Assembly: GCA_003508835.1 (NCBI GenBank)
Contig: PUFA01000012.1
Span: forward strand, 16,720,001 to 16,784,000
Source: Eonycteris spelaea
Taxonomy: Eukaryota > Chordata > Mammalia > Chiroptera > Pteropodidae
Length of the DNA stretch: 64,000 nt
Reading direction: 5' to 3'
Positions within the stretch are counted from its first letter, which is position 1; each line of letters begins with the position of its first letter. The position numbers and the translations under genes are program-made. Positions 1 to 9,639 of the stretch are shown here, one piece after another. The notes below the pieces were generated by a model. It saw only the letters and a list, made by a program, of their open reading frames with translations, had not been told where the DNA came from and ran no database searches.

Positions 1-289
1 ATAGTAATTAGACTGGTGTGCCCTAGAGTTCTGCAGTACACAACCTACCTGCCTTTATGCAGCCGCTTGGGCCTGAACCTCCTGCCAGTCCCATGTGTGG
101 CATTAGGAAGCCAGATCTCCGCTTCAGTTCCTGGCCAGTTGCCTCCAGCTGATGCCTCCATCCTCCTTTAGCACAGGAAGCACTGTCCATGCTTTCTGAT
201 GCCATCTCGAGTGTGTTTCACTTGGCTAGAACCTCCTTTGGCCTCCGTGGGGAAGGACTTCTCATTAATGTCCATCCTCTGTGGCAGAG

Positions 290-523
290 AGGTCAGCAAA
301 CTTTTCCCGTAAAGGGCCAGATAGTAAATATTTTAGAATTTGCGGCCACATTTGGTCTCTGTCACATATGTTTTTTTTATTTGGCACATTTATTTGTTTG
401 TTTATTTTGTTTCTTTGTTTTTGTGACACTTTAAAAATGTTATAAGCCATTTGCAGCTTGAGAGCCATGCAGAAACAGGCCACTGGCTGCATTTGGCCCA
501 TGGGCCCAGTGTGCTGACTCCTG
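290..523 (+). mobile_element. hAT-Charlie-type DNA transposon fossil (family copy 1)
   Basis: It begins with ggtcagcaaactttt, continues with the aaagggccagatagtaaata block, and ends with a GC-rich tail that mirrors the start (gtgctgactcctg). A T-rich insertion sits in the middle, near 371-420. The same family recurs at 33472-33712 and 41405-41620. I recall these landmarks from a common eutherian hAT-Charlie element but do not commit to a subfamily name. Confidence 0.75.
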
Positions 524-574
524 CTTGCAGGTGCCGACCTTGTGTGTCATTTATGCTCACATCAAATCACTGAA

Positions 575-735
575 TTTTATAGTTAGGAAAAATCTAAGAC
601 ATTCCTCAGGTGCTTGGTCCTGCCTGCTTATTTTACCAGTGAGAACACAGAGGCCAGCAGACACACAGGCTCACCAGGGATGATGCTCAGAACTCCTGTC
701 CCAATGCAGTAAGCGTCTAGCTCCACCATGCTGCC
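575..735 (+). mobile_element. MIR SINE, partial
   Basis: It shows the MIR core pattern in order: attttaccagtgagaacaca, then a degraded 'cacaggctcacc' block, then the 'ctccaccatgctgcctc' end. It is diverged and partial, typical of an ancient tRNA-derived SINE. Confidence 0.6.
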
Positions 736-1269
736 TCGCCGTGCATTATCTGATAAGACTAAAATTCCTAATAATGTTGTTTTAAAACAGCTTACAAAAT
801 TTATCTTGAAAAATGAACATTAGCAAAATCTCACTAAGTCACTTTCTCAGAAACTAGCTTCCAGATGCTTGTAAATTATTTATTATGGTTTTAAAAAGAA
901 TGATATTTTAGAATGGGAGGGGGTTTTTAGTTTAAGAGAACTCTTCAAAAAGAGAGAACTCTGTATGGTTAATTTCATCCAGCTTTAAAAGGACGTTTTC
1001 ATAGAGCATTTCGAGTCTGCATTTTTAGCCCATTAAAATTGCAAGTTTAATTTGATTAATTCTTCCTAATTCTCGTTTTCTGCACAGATGTTTGATTTTT
1101 CAGTAATCACTTATTTATTCAAATATCGTTGAGCCCCAAACGTTTTTAATTGGCAATTTTATTTAAAATGTTAGCATGATTCTTTTAGTTGAATGTGTAA
1201 AAAAAAAATACAGAAAAAGACCTTTCAAACACACTAATGAGTTGGCGCAATTTAAAATTTCTTGATTAT

Positions 1270-1430
1270 ACTTTGCAATTATCATTCCCGCTTTTCATGT
1301 TTGTAAGAACCTACCTGTTACCCGCTGCCCCGTGGGCCCCCGCGTGCATTTTCAAGACGAGGCAGCCGTGGGACAGCAGCAAGGTGAAACATGCCCTCGA
1401 TCTGGCGGAGCTACACTCCTGTGCGGCGCC
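1270..1430 (+). repeat. Intronic two-copy sequence, copy A
   Basis: It shares a run of matching blocks with 4975-5145: the identical core ttttcatgtttgtaga/ag, then cctacc, a gccccgtgggcccc block against gccccatgggacccc, gtgcac/gtgcat, and a shared ending resembling gctctactc. The two copies are in the same orientation and about 3.7 kb apart, and I judge them clearly related but well diverged. This could be a local duplication or two members of an unlisted old repeat. Confidence 0.55.
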
Positions 1431-1625
1431 CACGAGGCCTTTTGCCTCCGCACATGCTTCCAAAACAGTCAGCCCTTCCTCGGCCAAAGGACACCCCCCC
1501 ACCGCCTTCTCTTTTTCTGTCTTCCTCTGTAGGCTTCAGTGGGAAAGGGGAAGACAGAAGGGCTTCTCGCCTATACTCGTTCCCTTCCCTGGCTCCTTCC
1601 CTAAGGGTGTCAGTAGTTTACATTT

Positions 1626-1652
1626 AAAACAAAAACAAAAACAAAACAAAAA
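1626..1652 (+). repeat. (CAAAA)n simple repeat
   Basis: Short run of aaacaaaaacaaaaac units. It may be the decayed A-rich tail of an unrecognised retroposon. Confidence 0.8.
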
Positions 1653-2649
1653 GTACTCCTGGAAAAGGCTTTATCTGAGGAAGGTAGAAATAGGGAAGCA
1701 GTGCTGTCCTCTCACCTCCGGGGAGGAAAGGCAAGAGAAATCCCAGATGCAAGCAGGCAGGTCATCCAGACAGGCCACGTGTCCGCGGCCTTCTCTGCAG
1801 CTGCCGGGGGTCTGGACTAGACAGATAAAGGGGCCACCAGGCGGGATGCCCTGACCCGCCTTCCTCCTTCAGGAGCCCCAGCCTGGGGCTGCCGTCAGGG
1901 CTTGGAGCTGGCTGGCGTTTCTTTAGCACGGTTTGTGGGGGCAGGGATGGGGACAGGCCGTGCACAGTAACACCTATGCCCAGTGCGCCAAGTAGGAGTG
2001 AGCTTTTCCCCTCCTCCTTCCAAATGTGAGTTGAGGGCCCGCTGTTCCAGGTACAGGGTGTCCAGGGCTAAGGGATGTAGCCCCTGCTTTTAGAAGCTTC
2101 CAGTTGAATGGGGGCCAGAGGCTGGGGAGCAGTGCCAGGCAGGCTTTTATGACATGTGGGGTCTGTGGTGGGTTGTGCCACAGCCCATTCCTCGCTGAGG
2201 AATGGATTATTTTTGCTTTCTTAGTTAATTACAAAGTATGTCTAAAGGATAATGAAAAGGACTGGGCTCACCCACCTTGCGGTAGATGGCTTACGGTCTC
2301 CTGTCAGGGCCCTTCCCCATCAGAAGCTTCGAAAGGGTTCTTTCTTCGTGGAAATGCATGTGCCGGCTCCTCGCTGGGAGGTTGGCAATGTGGCTAGTCC
2401 ACATTCTTATCTCCAGCTCTGTAAACAGACATGTGAAACGTATTCTGTAGGGTGAAAGGAGCCGCTTTCTGTCCCTTTCTTCCAGAGTCTGTACCTGACA
2501 CATTCCTTTGGGAGGTGTTTGATGAACTTCACTCAGATCCATTGCAGTGGAAGGCAGGACTCTGTAAGACCCTGAATTTATTTGTCAACCAGCCCTTATC
2601 ACACACCTCGCTGGTCCTCGAGTCCCCCATTTTTATCTATGTGGCCTAT

Positions 2650-2880
2650 CGCTGCATTGTCTAATACAGTAGCCAGTAGCCACATGTGTCTATTTAAAAT
2701 TAAATTTAAATTCATTAAGATTAAATAGAATTAAGAGTTAAAAATCCAGTTCCTCAGTCACACTAGCTACCTTTCAAATGCTCAGTATCTACACATGTTT
2801 AGGGGGCTCTGATATTGGATAACACAAAGCAAGGATATTTCCATCATCATAGAAAATTTCCGTGCAACAGCACTGATCTA
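2650..2880 (+). mobile_element. hAT-type DNA transposon fossil ('gccactagccacatg' family), copy 1
   Basis: It starts with gcattgtctaatacagtagc followed by agccacatgtgtctattta, and carries ctcagtcacactagctacc in the middle. A related copy in the opposite orientation is at 51182-51382. The terminal 'tgtctaata/tattggataac' blocks form an imperfect inverted repeat, as expected for a nonautonomous hAT element. Confidence 0.7.
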
Positions 2881-3989
2881 GAGTTGGGCTACCTGTTTCC
2901 ACCATGGTCCTAACTCAATCCAAGAAATGAGGCAGGGTCAGGATAAGGAGGAGATGTGTATTGTGGGTCCTGGCAGGACTGAGGCTGAAAAACATTTATA
3001 TTGTGTAATACATGCCTGCATTTGGGAAAAAGAGAGATTGACCTGGAATTTAGAAAGTTTCTGTAATTGATATAAATGGCACCAGGTAGAAGCTAAGGCT
3101 GCTATGGAAACCCAGAAAGAAGGCATCTTTGTGTCTAGAAAAATGTTCTAGGTAGAGTCCAAAAGAGTAGTCTTTTCATTTGCTTTGTGACGTTGGCCAA
3201 GACATCGGGCCTCCGATCTGGGCTTCATTCCTTGATCTGTAATATAAAGGCGGGAGGGGAATAACAGAACTGGCTGCTGAGGCCCCGTGGGCTCTAACAC
3301 GCTTTGTCTAAGCCAGTCTGAGACGTTATCTGGGAATTGGGGGTGGGCGTTGGCGGGGGCGGGATGTCACCTGCAGTTTATAACTTGATTTCACTCCTTT
3401 CCGAAACATGCCAGATAATTACAGTGATGGTAGGAACCCTCTTTACCTTACTAGTCACAGGCTTTGTAACATATTTCTCCTCTTCAAAGTCTTGTTAATA
3501 TCTTCACTATAAACTAAAGGAGAACGAGTTATGGTATTTCTATAGTATAAGTGCCACTCTAAAAAGAGGACATGCTGTATATGCTTTTTTAATTTTCAAC
3601 CTAAGTTCTGCCAAGCAGCATTCCAGCCATAGACCTTGTGTGGAGTGAGAGGTCAAGGTTTTCACAGAATACGGTGCAGGACAATAGTCATTGGAACAGT
3701 GTCTACACTTTGGAAATAGGAGGTCAAAGCTTGAGTCCCACACAGCTGTGTGTACATCCCGTGTCATACGTACAGGAGGACAAGCCCTGCTCAGCTGTCC
3801 CTTCCAGTCTCCCCAGAGGTGACATGGCCCTGACCAGGTGCCCCTTACAGAGGCACAGCGATGGGGATGAAAAAGGACGTCTTTCCTGCCGGAGCCAGCC
3901 GGCTAAAGTCGAACAGCACCTAAAAGAGGGGGTGAAGCCTAAGGAAAAGAGAAGAAGACAGGAAAGCGCTTCGGGAGGGCATACAGTCA

Positions 3990-4370
3990 ATGCTGCAGCC
4001 CCGTCTTTATTTAGCTCAGCCTTTATGTATGTTTTGGGATACAAAGCATAACGTATATCATTCGAATACTAACATTCACACAAGATCATAAAACATCCTT
4101 GTTATCTGGGTACAAACATTCTTGCTTTCAAGGCTGTAAAAACATTCCATTACCTTAAAAAAGTTTCTTAATGGGTGAATCTCCTCATTAGGGTCAGTAA
4201 TGTTTAAATTTTAACTATTTGCTTCTTTTAATCAATGATAACATAGTCTCAGCAGCTGCTTTAGGGCTCCAAGCAGTCTCAGCAACTGTTTTATGGCTCC
4301 CAAACTACGTGACACCTTCAGTGCCTTGTAATGGCTCCCGACACTTTCCCCCGACCAAACTGCCTAGCCA
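3990..4370. other. Unclassified AT-rich block with imperfect 30-bp tandem (4245-4302)
   Basis: Two consecutive 30-base units start with agtctcagcagctg and agtctcagcaactg and both end in ggctcc; a weaker third echo (aatggctccc) follows. The surrounding block looks like an old LTR or internal retroelement piece, but I cannot name a family. Confidence 0.35.
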
Positions 4371-4540
4371 TTTCTGATCACATCCCGGTCTACCAGAGCG
4401 CCACGTGCTGCACCTCTCAGTTTCATAAGAATTAATGTGTTCATAGAATGTAAACAGCTTTAAAACTTGAGACGAGGAACCTCAACGCCTCTTGTTTCAA
4501 CACTGTGATCTTAAAGGCAACTTCTGTTTCTGTCCTTCAG

Positions 4541-4682
4541 TTAAATATCTTAAAGGCGGACAAACTATTGGGGAGAGCCATTATTCAGCCACTCACCCTG
4601 TATGTCACCGAGGAGAACGAGATTCAGATTTCCCATACAAGTGTTGCCAACCATCTGGCCAGGCGCCGCCCACAGCTCACAG
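4541..4682 (+). CDS. TBC1D5: Possible diverged upstream coding exon of TBC1D5
   Basis: A strong acceptor with a long pyrimidine tract (cttctgtttctgtccttcag) precedes an open 47-codon stretch; a weak donor (CACAG|gtggcc) closes it. In one frame it reads LNILKADKLL and then TEENEIQIS; another frame ends in CCQPSGQAPP. From memory, the TBC1D5 exon before the last has an ILKG start, an 'EENEQITI' block and a 'CSSGQGQ' block in the same order. The match therefore needs frame changes and an insertion. Joining this exon to the next one at 5600 in its open frame would hit a stop, because the phases do not fit. It is either a badly diverged or degraded TBC1D5 exon or a chance open frame behind a good acceptor. 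Confidence 0.35.
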
Positions 4683-4974
4683 GTGGCCTTGGCCATGCCA
4701 GTCCGGAGGCCAGGACCCAGGGGCACTTCCAGCTGAGGGGCTCTGTCTCAGTCGACTTCAGACCCCGGCACCAGAACCCCACACTGTGGGGACAGTAGGC
4801 AGGTGGGAGTTGGAACATCCTTGGTCAGACTATGGCTTTATTTCTGATCTTACCCCAGAACCGTCACCAGTGTTCATGGATATCAGCTTCTTTAGTTAAG
4901 AAACAAAACGCTACTCATAATTGCTTAGAATAACAGGAAAATAATTGTAAAATAAAGCAATGCCATCTCTATAC

Positions 4975-5145
4975 TTTCTGCCACATACTATGAAATTGCC
5001 ATTCCTGGTTTTCATGTTTGTAGATCCTACCACTTACCACCATGGCCCCATGGGACCCCAGGTGCACACCCAGGACAAGCTGACTATGAGAGCTACACGA
5101 GATGAAGTGTCCTGGTCCCCCTAAAGCTCTACTCGAAGCAAGGAG
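4975..5145 (+). repeat. Intronic two-copy sequence, copy B
   Basis: Same-orientation relative of 1270-1430, sharing ttttcatgtttgtaga and the gccccatgggacccc block. It lies between the putative penultimate exon and the last exon. Confidence 0.55.
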
Positions 5146-5599
5146 TAAAATCGCCCCGAGCCTGCAGCTCACATTAGGGAACCTGATTCTCTCACATCAC
5201 TTCACTACAGGGTGACCATACACTAGGACAGAGACACTTGTCCTTATCCCCATTTCACCGGTTAAAGCCCAAGGAGGATGAGTGATCTGTAGGGCAGGGC
5301 GCCACGTGAAGCTTACAGGGATTCTGTCGGCAGCCTGCTGTGGCCGGTTCCTGAGCCAGCCTCTCCCAGTAACTTATCGAGCAGGAGGTTTACTTCATTC
5401 CCCTGGGACATCAGCATTCAGCCTCAGCGGGGCCGGCCCTGCACCACTGAGAAGGGCCTGGGCTTCAGGGCAGCAGGACCGAGCACTGTGTGCTCTAAGG
5501 CCGAGCGTCGGGCGAGGCGGCCCATCTCCGTGGAGCGCTCCTCAGCTCGTCTCCCTGGTGTCTTCTCTCACCCCCTGTACTTCTCACTGTGCTTCACAG

Positions 5600-5942
5600 G
5601 CCTCTTCAGAAACATCAGGGCACACGGATAGAGGGAGCTCAGACGACTTCATCCTGGTTTCCAAAGAAGATGAGGGGTCAGCACCAGGGGGTCCTTCTCA
5701 GGCCAGGCCCAGCCTCTTCGCACCCTCAGAAGCACATCTGGGAAAAGTGAGGCCCCGGCCCGCTTCCCGCTGGTGTTCTCCGACCCTCTGATGGGCCCAG
5801 CCTCAGCGTCGTCCAGCAACCCCAGCTCCAGCCCCGACGACGACAGCAGCAACAACAGCAAGGACTCCGGCTTCACCATCGTGAGCCCCTGGACATCTGC
5901 CAAAGTGCCCAGGCCACCCTCAGCAGCCCCGAAGCCCGCTGA
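5600..5942 (+). CDS. TBC1D5: Last coding exon of TBC1D5, frameshifted as written
   Basis: TBC1D5 is a TBC-domain Rab7 GTPase-activating protein that binds retromer (VPS29/VPS35) and LC3/GABARAP proteins and acts on endosomes and autophagosomes. This exon encodes only its C-terminal tail. The acceptor ctgtgcttcacag is followed in phase 0 by ASSETSGHTDRG and SSDDFILVSKEDEG. The next expected block (QPLRTLRSTSGK, FSDPLMGPAS) is in the next frame from about 5675, implying a net one-base loss at CCAGGGGGTCC. The block SSPDDDSS...KDSGFTIV follows; the F-T-I-V core of the C-terminal LIR is at 5872-5883. A second one-base loss at GAGCCCCTGG would be needed to reach the family's L-D-I ending, after which a stop appears at 5940-5942. 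Read without correction, the frame closes at 5789-5791. An extra N-N-S is present before KDSG relative to the human protein as I remember it. Either the gene's tail has really changed, or these are base-calling errors in homopolymers. Confidence 0.75.
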
Positions 5943-8900
5943 GGCAAGCCTCTGAAACCCTCGCTTCTTTCCCAGCATGCATGTGGCTTTGGAGCAGCCC
6001 GTCGGAACCGGAGAGAAGCTTTAGGGCCACAGGGTGCAAAGACTGATTGATGTTCACCAGACGCAGACAGGCCTTTTCAGGTCAGCCCCCAACCCCCGCT
6101 CCACCCGCCCCGTATCATACTCACTGTCAGGAAAGACCAGACCACAGTCACAATGATTTTTCCTCCGTCCTCTGCTCCCCAGCTAAGAAGGTGTGACAGC
6201 TCAGTCAGTTATATCTAGAAGAAGGAAGACAAGTTGGTTTCGAATCTCCCCTCCCTCCGAGCATCAGGCGTAGGAAAATTGGTTGATACCACGAAAACTT
6301 TTCCTCTGGAAATCTGTATCTTAGCTGATCTTATTTCTTCCTTGGGAATCCATGTGGCAGAGCCAAATGCAGCAGAATGATCTGGAACACTGGTGGATTC
6401 CAGGGCTGGGGAAAAAAACCCATTACTGACCTCTCAGAAAGTTACAGTGAGTTTTAGAAACCAGATAAACTTAAGAATCATATTTTAGGTGTGCTGTGGT
6501 TTAGATTTTTCTCATTTGCTAAAGAAGACATTTCCAAGTCTCAGGCCAGATCTACTCTCGCCATCACTCTCCCCCTTAAACAACTTTATTTCACCTTTTT
6601 GAATCTTTCACACCAAAAAACAAAACCACTTTAAGCCAGTCTTTGTTGCACTGATTTCAAAGGTTGTAAGAATATTGCTTCCTTGAATTGGAAAATTACC
6701 CTGACTTTATGGGGTGAACATCTTTCAGTCGGTTTTCTCATAAAGTTTCTGAAGTTTTGGGGCTATGCTCACCTATTGACTGAGGAGTAAAGGGAAAAAC
6801 CCAATTAATTTTCATCCAGAGTTGGGATCTCCCACTGGCCTTAAGGTAGCAGTAATGGGGAATTAGACCTGGCGTCCATTCTGGGGGAACACGGCTTCCC
6901 AGAGGGCATTGCGGGTGCCAGGAGGATGCGGGGTCTCTGCACGGCCCTTCGCTTGCTGGGCGCCAGGCGTAGCAGCTGCTGGCCCAGGCTCAGCTACATG
7001 TCAGGCACCACTGCCAGGGCGGGACCAGGTCCGATGTGCCGGAGCCTTCCGGGCTTCAGCACAGAAGAGAGATTCCCTTGTCCGCTGCGGCTTCAGGACT
7101 CGTGATGGACCCAAAGCATCACATGAGCTGTTTCTCTCCTTAAGGAAAAGAGCCCTGAAAAGGATACTTTTCCTCTCCTTTGCCTGAGTAGAAATGGTAA
7201 TAGGATGGACACCCTGCCCATTTCACCTCCATCGGGGGAGTGGCCCTTGCCCTGGGGGGACTGGTTCTCTACGCTTCTCCTCCGAGGACCGCGAGGCCTC
7301 TGGACAGTGGAAGCTTCCATGGCAGCCGTCGAATAGCCACCACACGTGAGAGGGCGGACATCACCTACATCCCTGCCACTGCGAACCATCTGTTTCTCTA
7401 CAGACAAACGGGATAATGACATGATTCCCCACTCTCTCGCTAAGAAGATGCACCGATTAGCTCTGGCTCCTGGCTCTGAGTGGTTTCACTGAGTTAGGTT
7501 GCTGCCAAGTCCGTGTCCCTTGGTGATATTTCATAAGCTCCCAAGGTGCCCATAAGTGAGTGGCCTTGCGGCTGTGCAGAGATTGTCCTTACTCTCTCTC
7601 AAAGGCTTGAGAACCTGTTGGTGTCTTCAGTTCTCAGGTGAGAGGTGTGACGCTGTCCTCAGTAGTCTCCAGGTCAGAGACGGGAAAGGGCCATGGAGCT
7701 GGCTGTCCCCTGGCGGCTGGGCCACTGTCACCTGCTCACGTTCAGTGCTTCTTCTGCCCTAAGAGCTAGACTCAAGATAGCCGTACCATTGACCACACAG
7801 CAGCTCCCAGATGCCCACCGCACTGACAGGCTCTAGGCTGGTTCCCCGTGTAATGCTCAGTGGCAGCTCCCAGCCCTGCCGGCACTCGGGGGCGGGCCCT
7901 CCGTCCTGCGCTTGCGCGTCGGCGCCACATGAGAACCAGTGGTGTCACCAGACGTGTTGCTTCTGTGGCCCCCAACAAGCCGCTCCCTCAGGAAAGAAAC
8001 GTGCAAGGGGAAGCGGTTCCAAAGGATGCCACCTCAAACTCCCATAGCTTCATGGAGTGTGAGAACTGAATGTCTGTCTTATCTTTTTTAAGTGACTGGT
8101 TTTTATTCTTTATAACTGAGCATTGTTTGCATTTTCATTAGTTACAGTGCTATTAAAGAATTTATGTTCATTCCTTTTATCAGATACTTATGTTTAATTG
8201 CACAGTTTTTTCAATCCTGAATATATGAAATCTTTTTGGTTTTTCTTCAACAAATGTAATCATTGTAACCTCATGTTTTGATTATTAGCAGTTAAATATT
8301 TTATATACGTGAAGCTTAGATTCTCATTGTGGTCTACATTTTTTATACATGCCCCTGTGTTCATGCATTCCTCTCTGAGTAGTTTGGAAATATGAGTTGA
8401 AATTATACCTGTACATTATATATAAGAGTTACAGATTAGAGGAAGAAATTCCCTATGTCTTCACCTTATTTCATTATACTGGATTATTCTTGAAGGTTGA
8501 CCTCCTGCTAATGTTCACTGCTAACTGCAGTCTGGTGAGAAATAATGTCACTGCAGAATGGATGTGACTAACGGTAAACCAAGACCGCGCAGTGATTTGC
8601 CTCCTCTGCATAGGCCTGAGTCGAATCCTGTGCATCAGTCCTTCCGGGTTTTATCGTTCGCCACTAACAAGAACGACTTCTCCGCCTTGTCAGAGATGAT
8701 GAACAAATATAAAGTTCCGTGACAGTTCTGTTGTCTCCTAACGGTGACCCGCCAGAGTGGACCCGAATGTATTCGTTATTGCATCGTTTCTTTAAGAAGC
8801 CGCCCCCAGAGTAGGAGTGTGTATGGAGGACTTATGTCCCGTGCTCTGAGTGGCTGTCCTGTGGCGCCCATGCCATTCCGTCCTTCCTCCACCGGTGCAC

Positions 8901-9295
8901 ACCTGGCCCCTGGCCCCCATGTGTCCAGAGCAGGGACACAGGGAGAGGCGGCCAGGACGAGATGAGGGACAGCAACTAGCAAGCCAGGCTTCCGTCCCGC
9001 AGGCCAAAACCTCTTCCTCAGTATTGCTTTCAGAAGCTCTCTTTTTGTAGTATTAAAAATGAGTGTAAAGTTTCTATAAACAGGCTCGAGACTACTTAGA
9101 TGTAAAAGTGATCATAATTTTTCTCACAATGACACAATTCATTTGATTTATGGAATACTCAGTTGTGCCATTTATATCCTATCGCTTTGTTCTCGTTATT
9201 TTTATGCCATAACTCATATTGATTTAAGAAGTGACTTATCCTTTTGGCAAAATAATCCCATCCGGCGATTATAATAAAAGAATAATGTGAAACTG
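5943..9295 (+). other. TBC1D5: 3' UTR of TBC1D5
   Basis: This follows the TBC1D5 tail and shows no intact coding frame or recognised transposon. The last 1.2 kb is AT-rich and looks like ordinary mammalian 3' UTR, ending at the hexamer at 9273-9278. Its length is compatible with the long TBC1D5 mRNA as I recall it. Short open frames inside it (for example around 6926, 7860-8069 and 8558-8722) do not resemble known proteins. A small GC-rich patch is at about 7860-7935. Confidence 0.6.
9273..9278 (+). terminator. TBC1D5: Polyadenylation signal AATAAA, TBC1D5 3' end
   Basis: A canonical AATAAA sits in ataataaaagaataatgtga at the end of an AT-rich stretch, just before the sequence becomes GC-rich intergenic DNA. 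Cleavage would be expected about 15-25 bases downstream. Confidence 0.6.
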
Positions 9296-9484
9296 AGAAT
9301 GTCGCTTGACTTGTTCCAGGCGGGGGCTGGGGGCACAAGGTGCTGGCCAGGCCTGCCCCTGAAGAGCCTCCCGCTCAGTGCAAAGCCAGGTGAGTGTGCA
9401 CGCTGGGCTGTGCCCCCACGCGCTTCACCCATGCCACTGCACACGGGTAGGAGCCAGACCCAACCTAGGGCTCACACCTAACTC

Positions 9485-9635
9485 TGCCATTCCCTTCCTC
9501 TCCAGTTTGGGCAAGCTGTTTAACGTCTGGGGCCTCAGTCTGCTTATCTGAGAGATGGGGCTAATGGCAGTCACCTACTTCCTAGGGTGTGGTGAGGATT
9601 CAAAGCACTTAGAACAGAGCCTGACACGTGGCAAA
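9485..9635 (-). mobile_element. MIR SINE
   Basis: Reads on + as the reverse of MIR: tttgggcaagctgtttaac, cctcagtctgcttatctgag, ggtgtggtgaggattcaaag, cacttagaacagagcctg. Order and spacing fit a MIR on the minus strand. Confidence 0.8.
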
Positions 9636-9639
9636 AGGC

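Larger units (their letters stand above)
1..4540 (+). other. TBC1D5: Intronic DNA of the putative TBC1D5 gene
   Basis: This stretch lies upstream of the recognised last exon of the + strand gene, so I infer that it is intron. I see no exon in it that I can support. It contains two hAT-type transposon fossils, a MIR, a (CAAAA)n run, the first copy of a two-copy intronic sequence, and a short imperfect 30-bp tandem. The rest is unique-looking sequence in which several open frames are short and show no family resemblance. An exon too diverged for me to recognise could be hidden here. Confidence 0.5.

Noticed and set aside
5600..5942. Processed pseudogene of TBC1D5
   Set aside because: An intron with a good acceptor precedes the exon, and the neighbouring gene order (convergent PLCL2) matches the parental locus, so it is not a retrocopy.
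6909..7187. Arginine/alanine-rich open frame of 92 codons
   Set aside because: The composition follows the local GC content, there are overlapping frames, and no domain is visible.
7982..8069. Possible alternative last exon after ccgctccctcag
   Set aside because: The frame gives ERNVQGEAV... with a stop, but the TBC1D5 tail already ends at 5789-5942 and no donor or family match supports it.
8558..8722. Open frame beginning MDVTNGKPRPRSDL just after an AG in the 3' UTR
   Set aside because: It has a stop just upstream, resembles no protein I know, and lies in the AT-rich 3' UTR. The preceding ctgcag looks like an acceptor but lacks a convincing pyrimidine tract.
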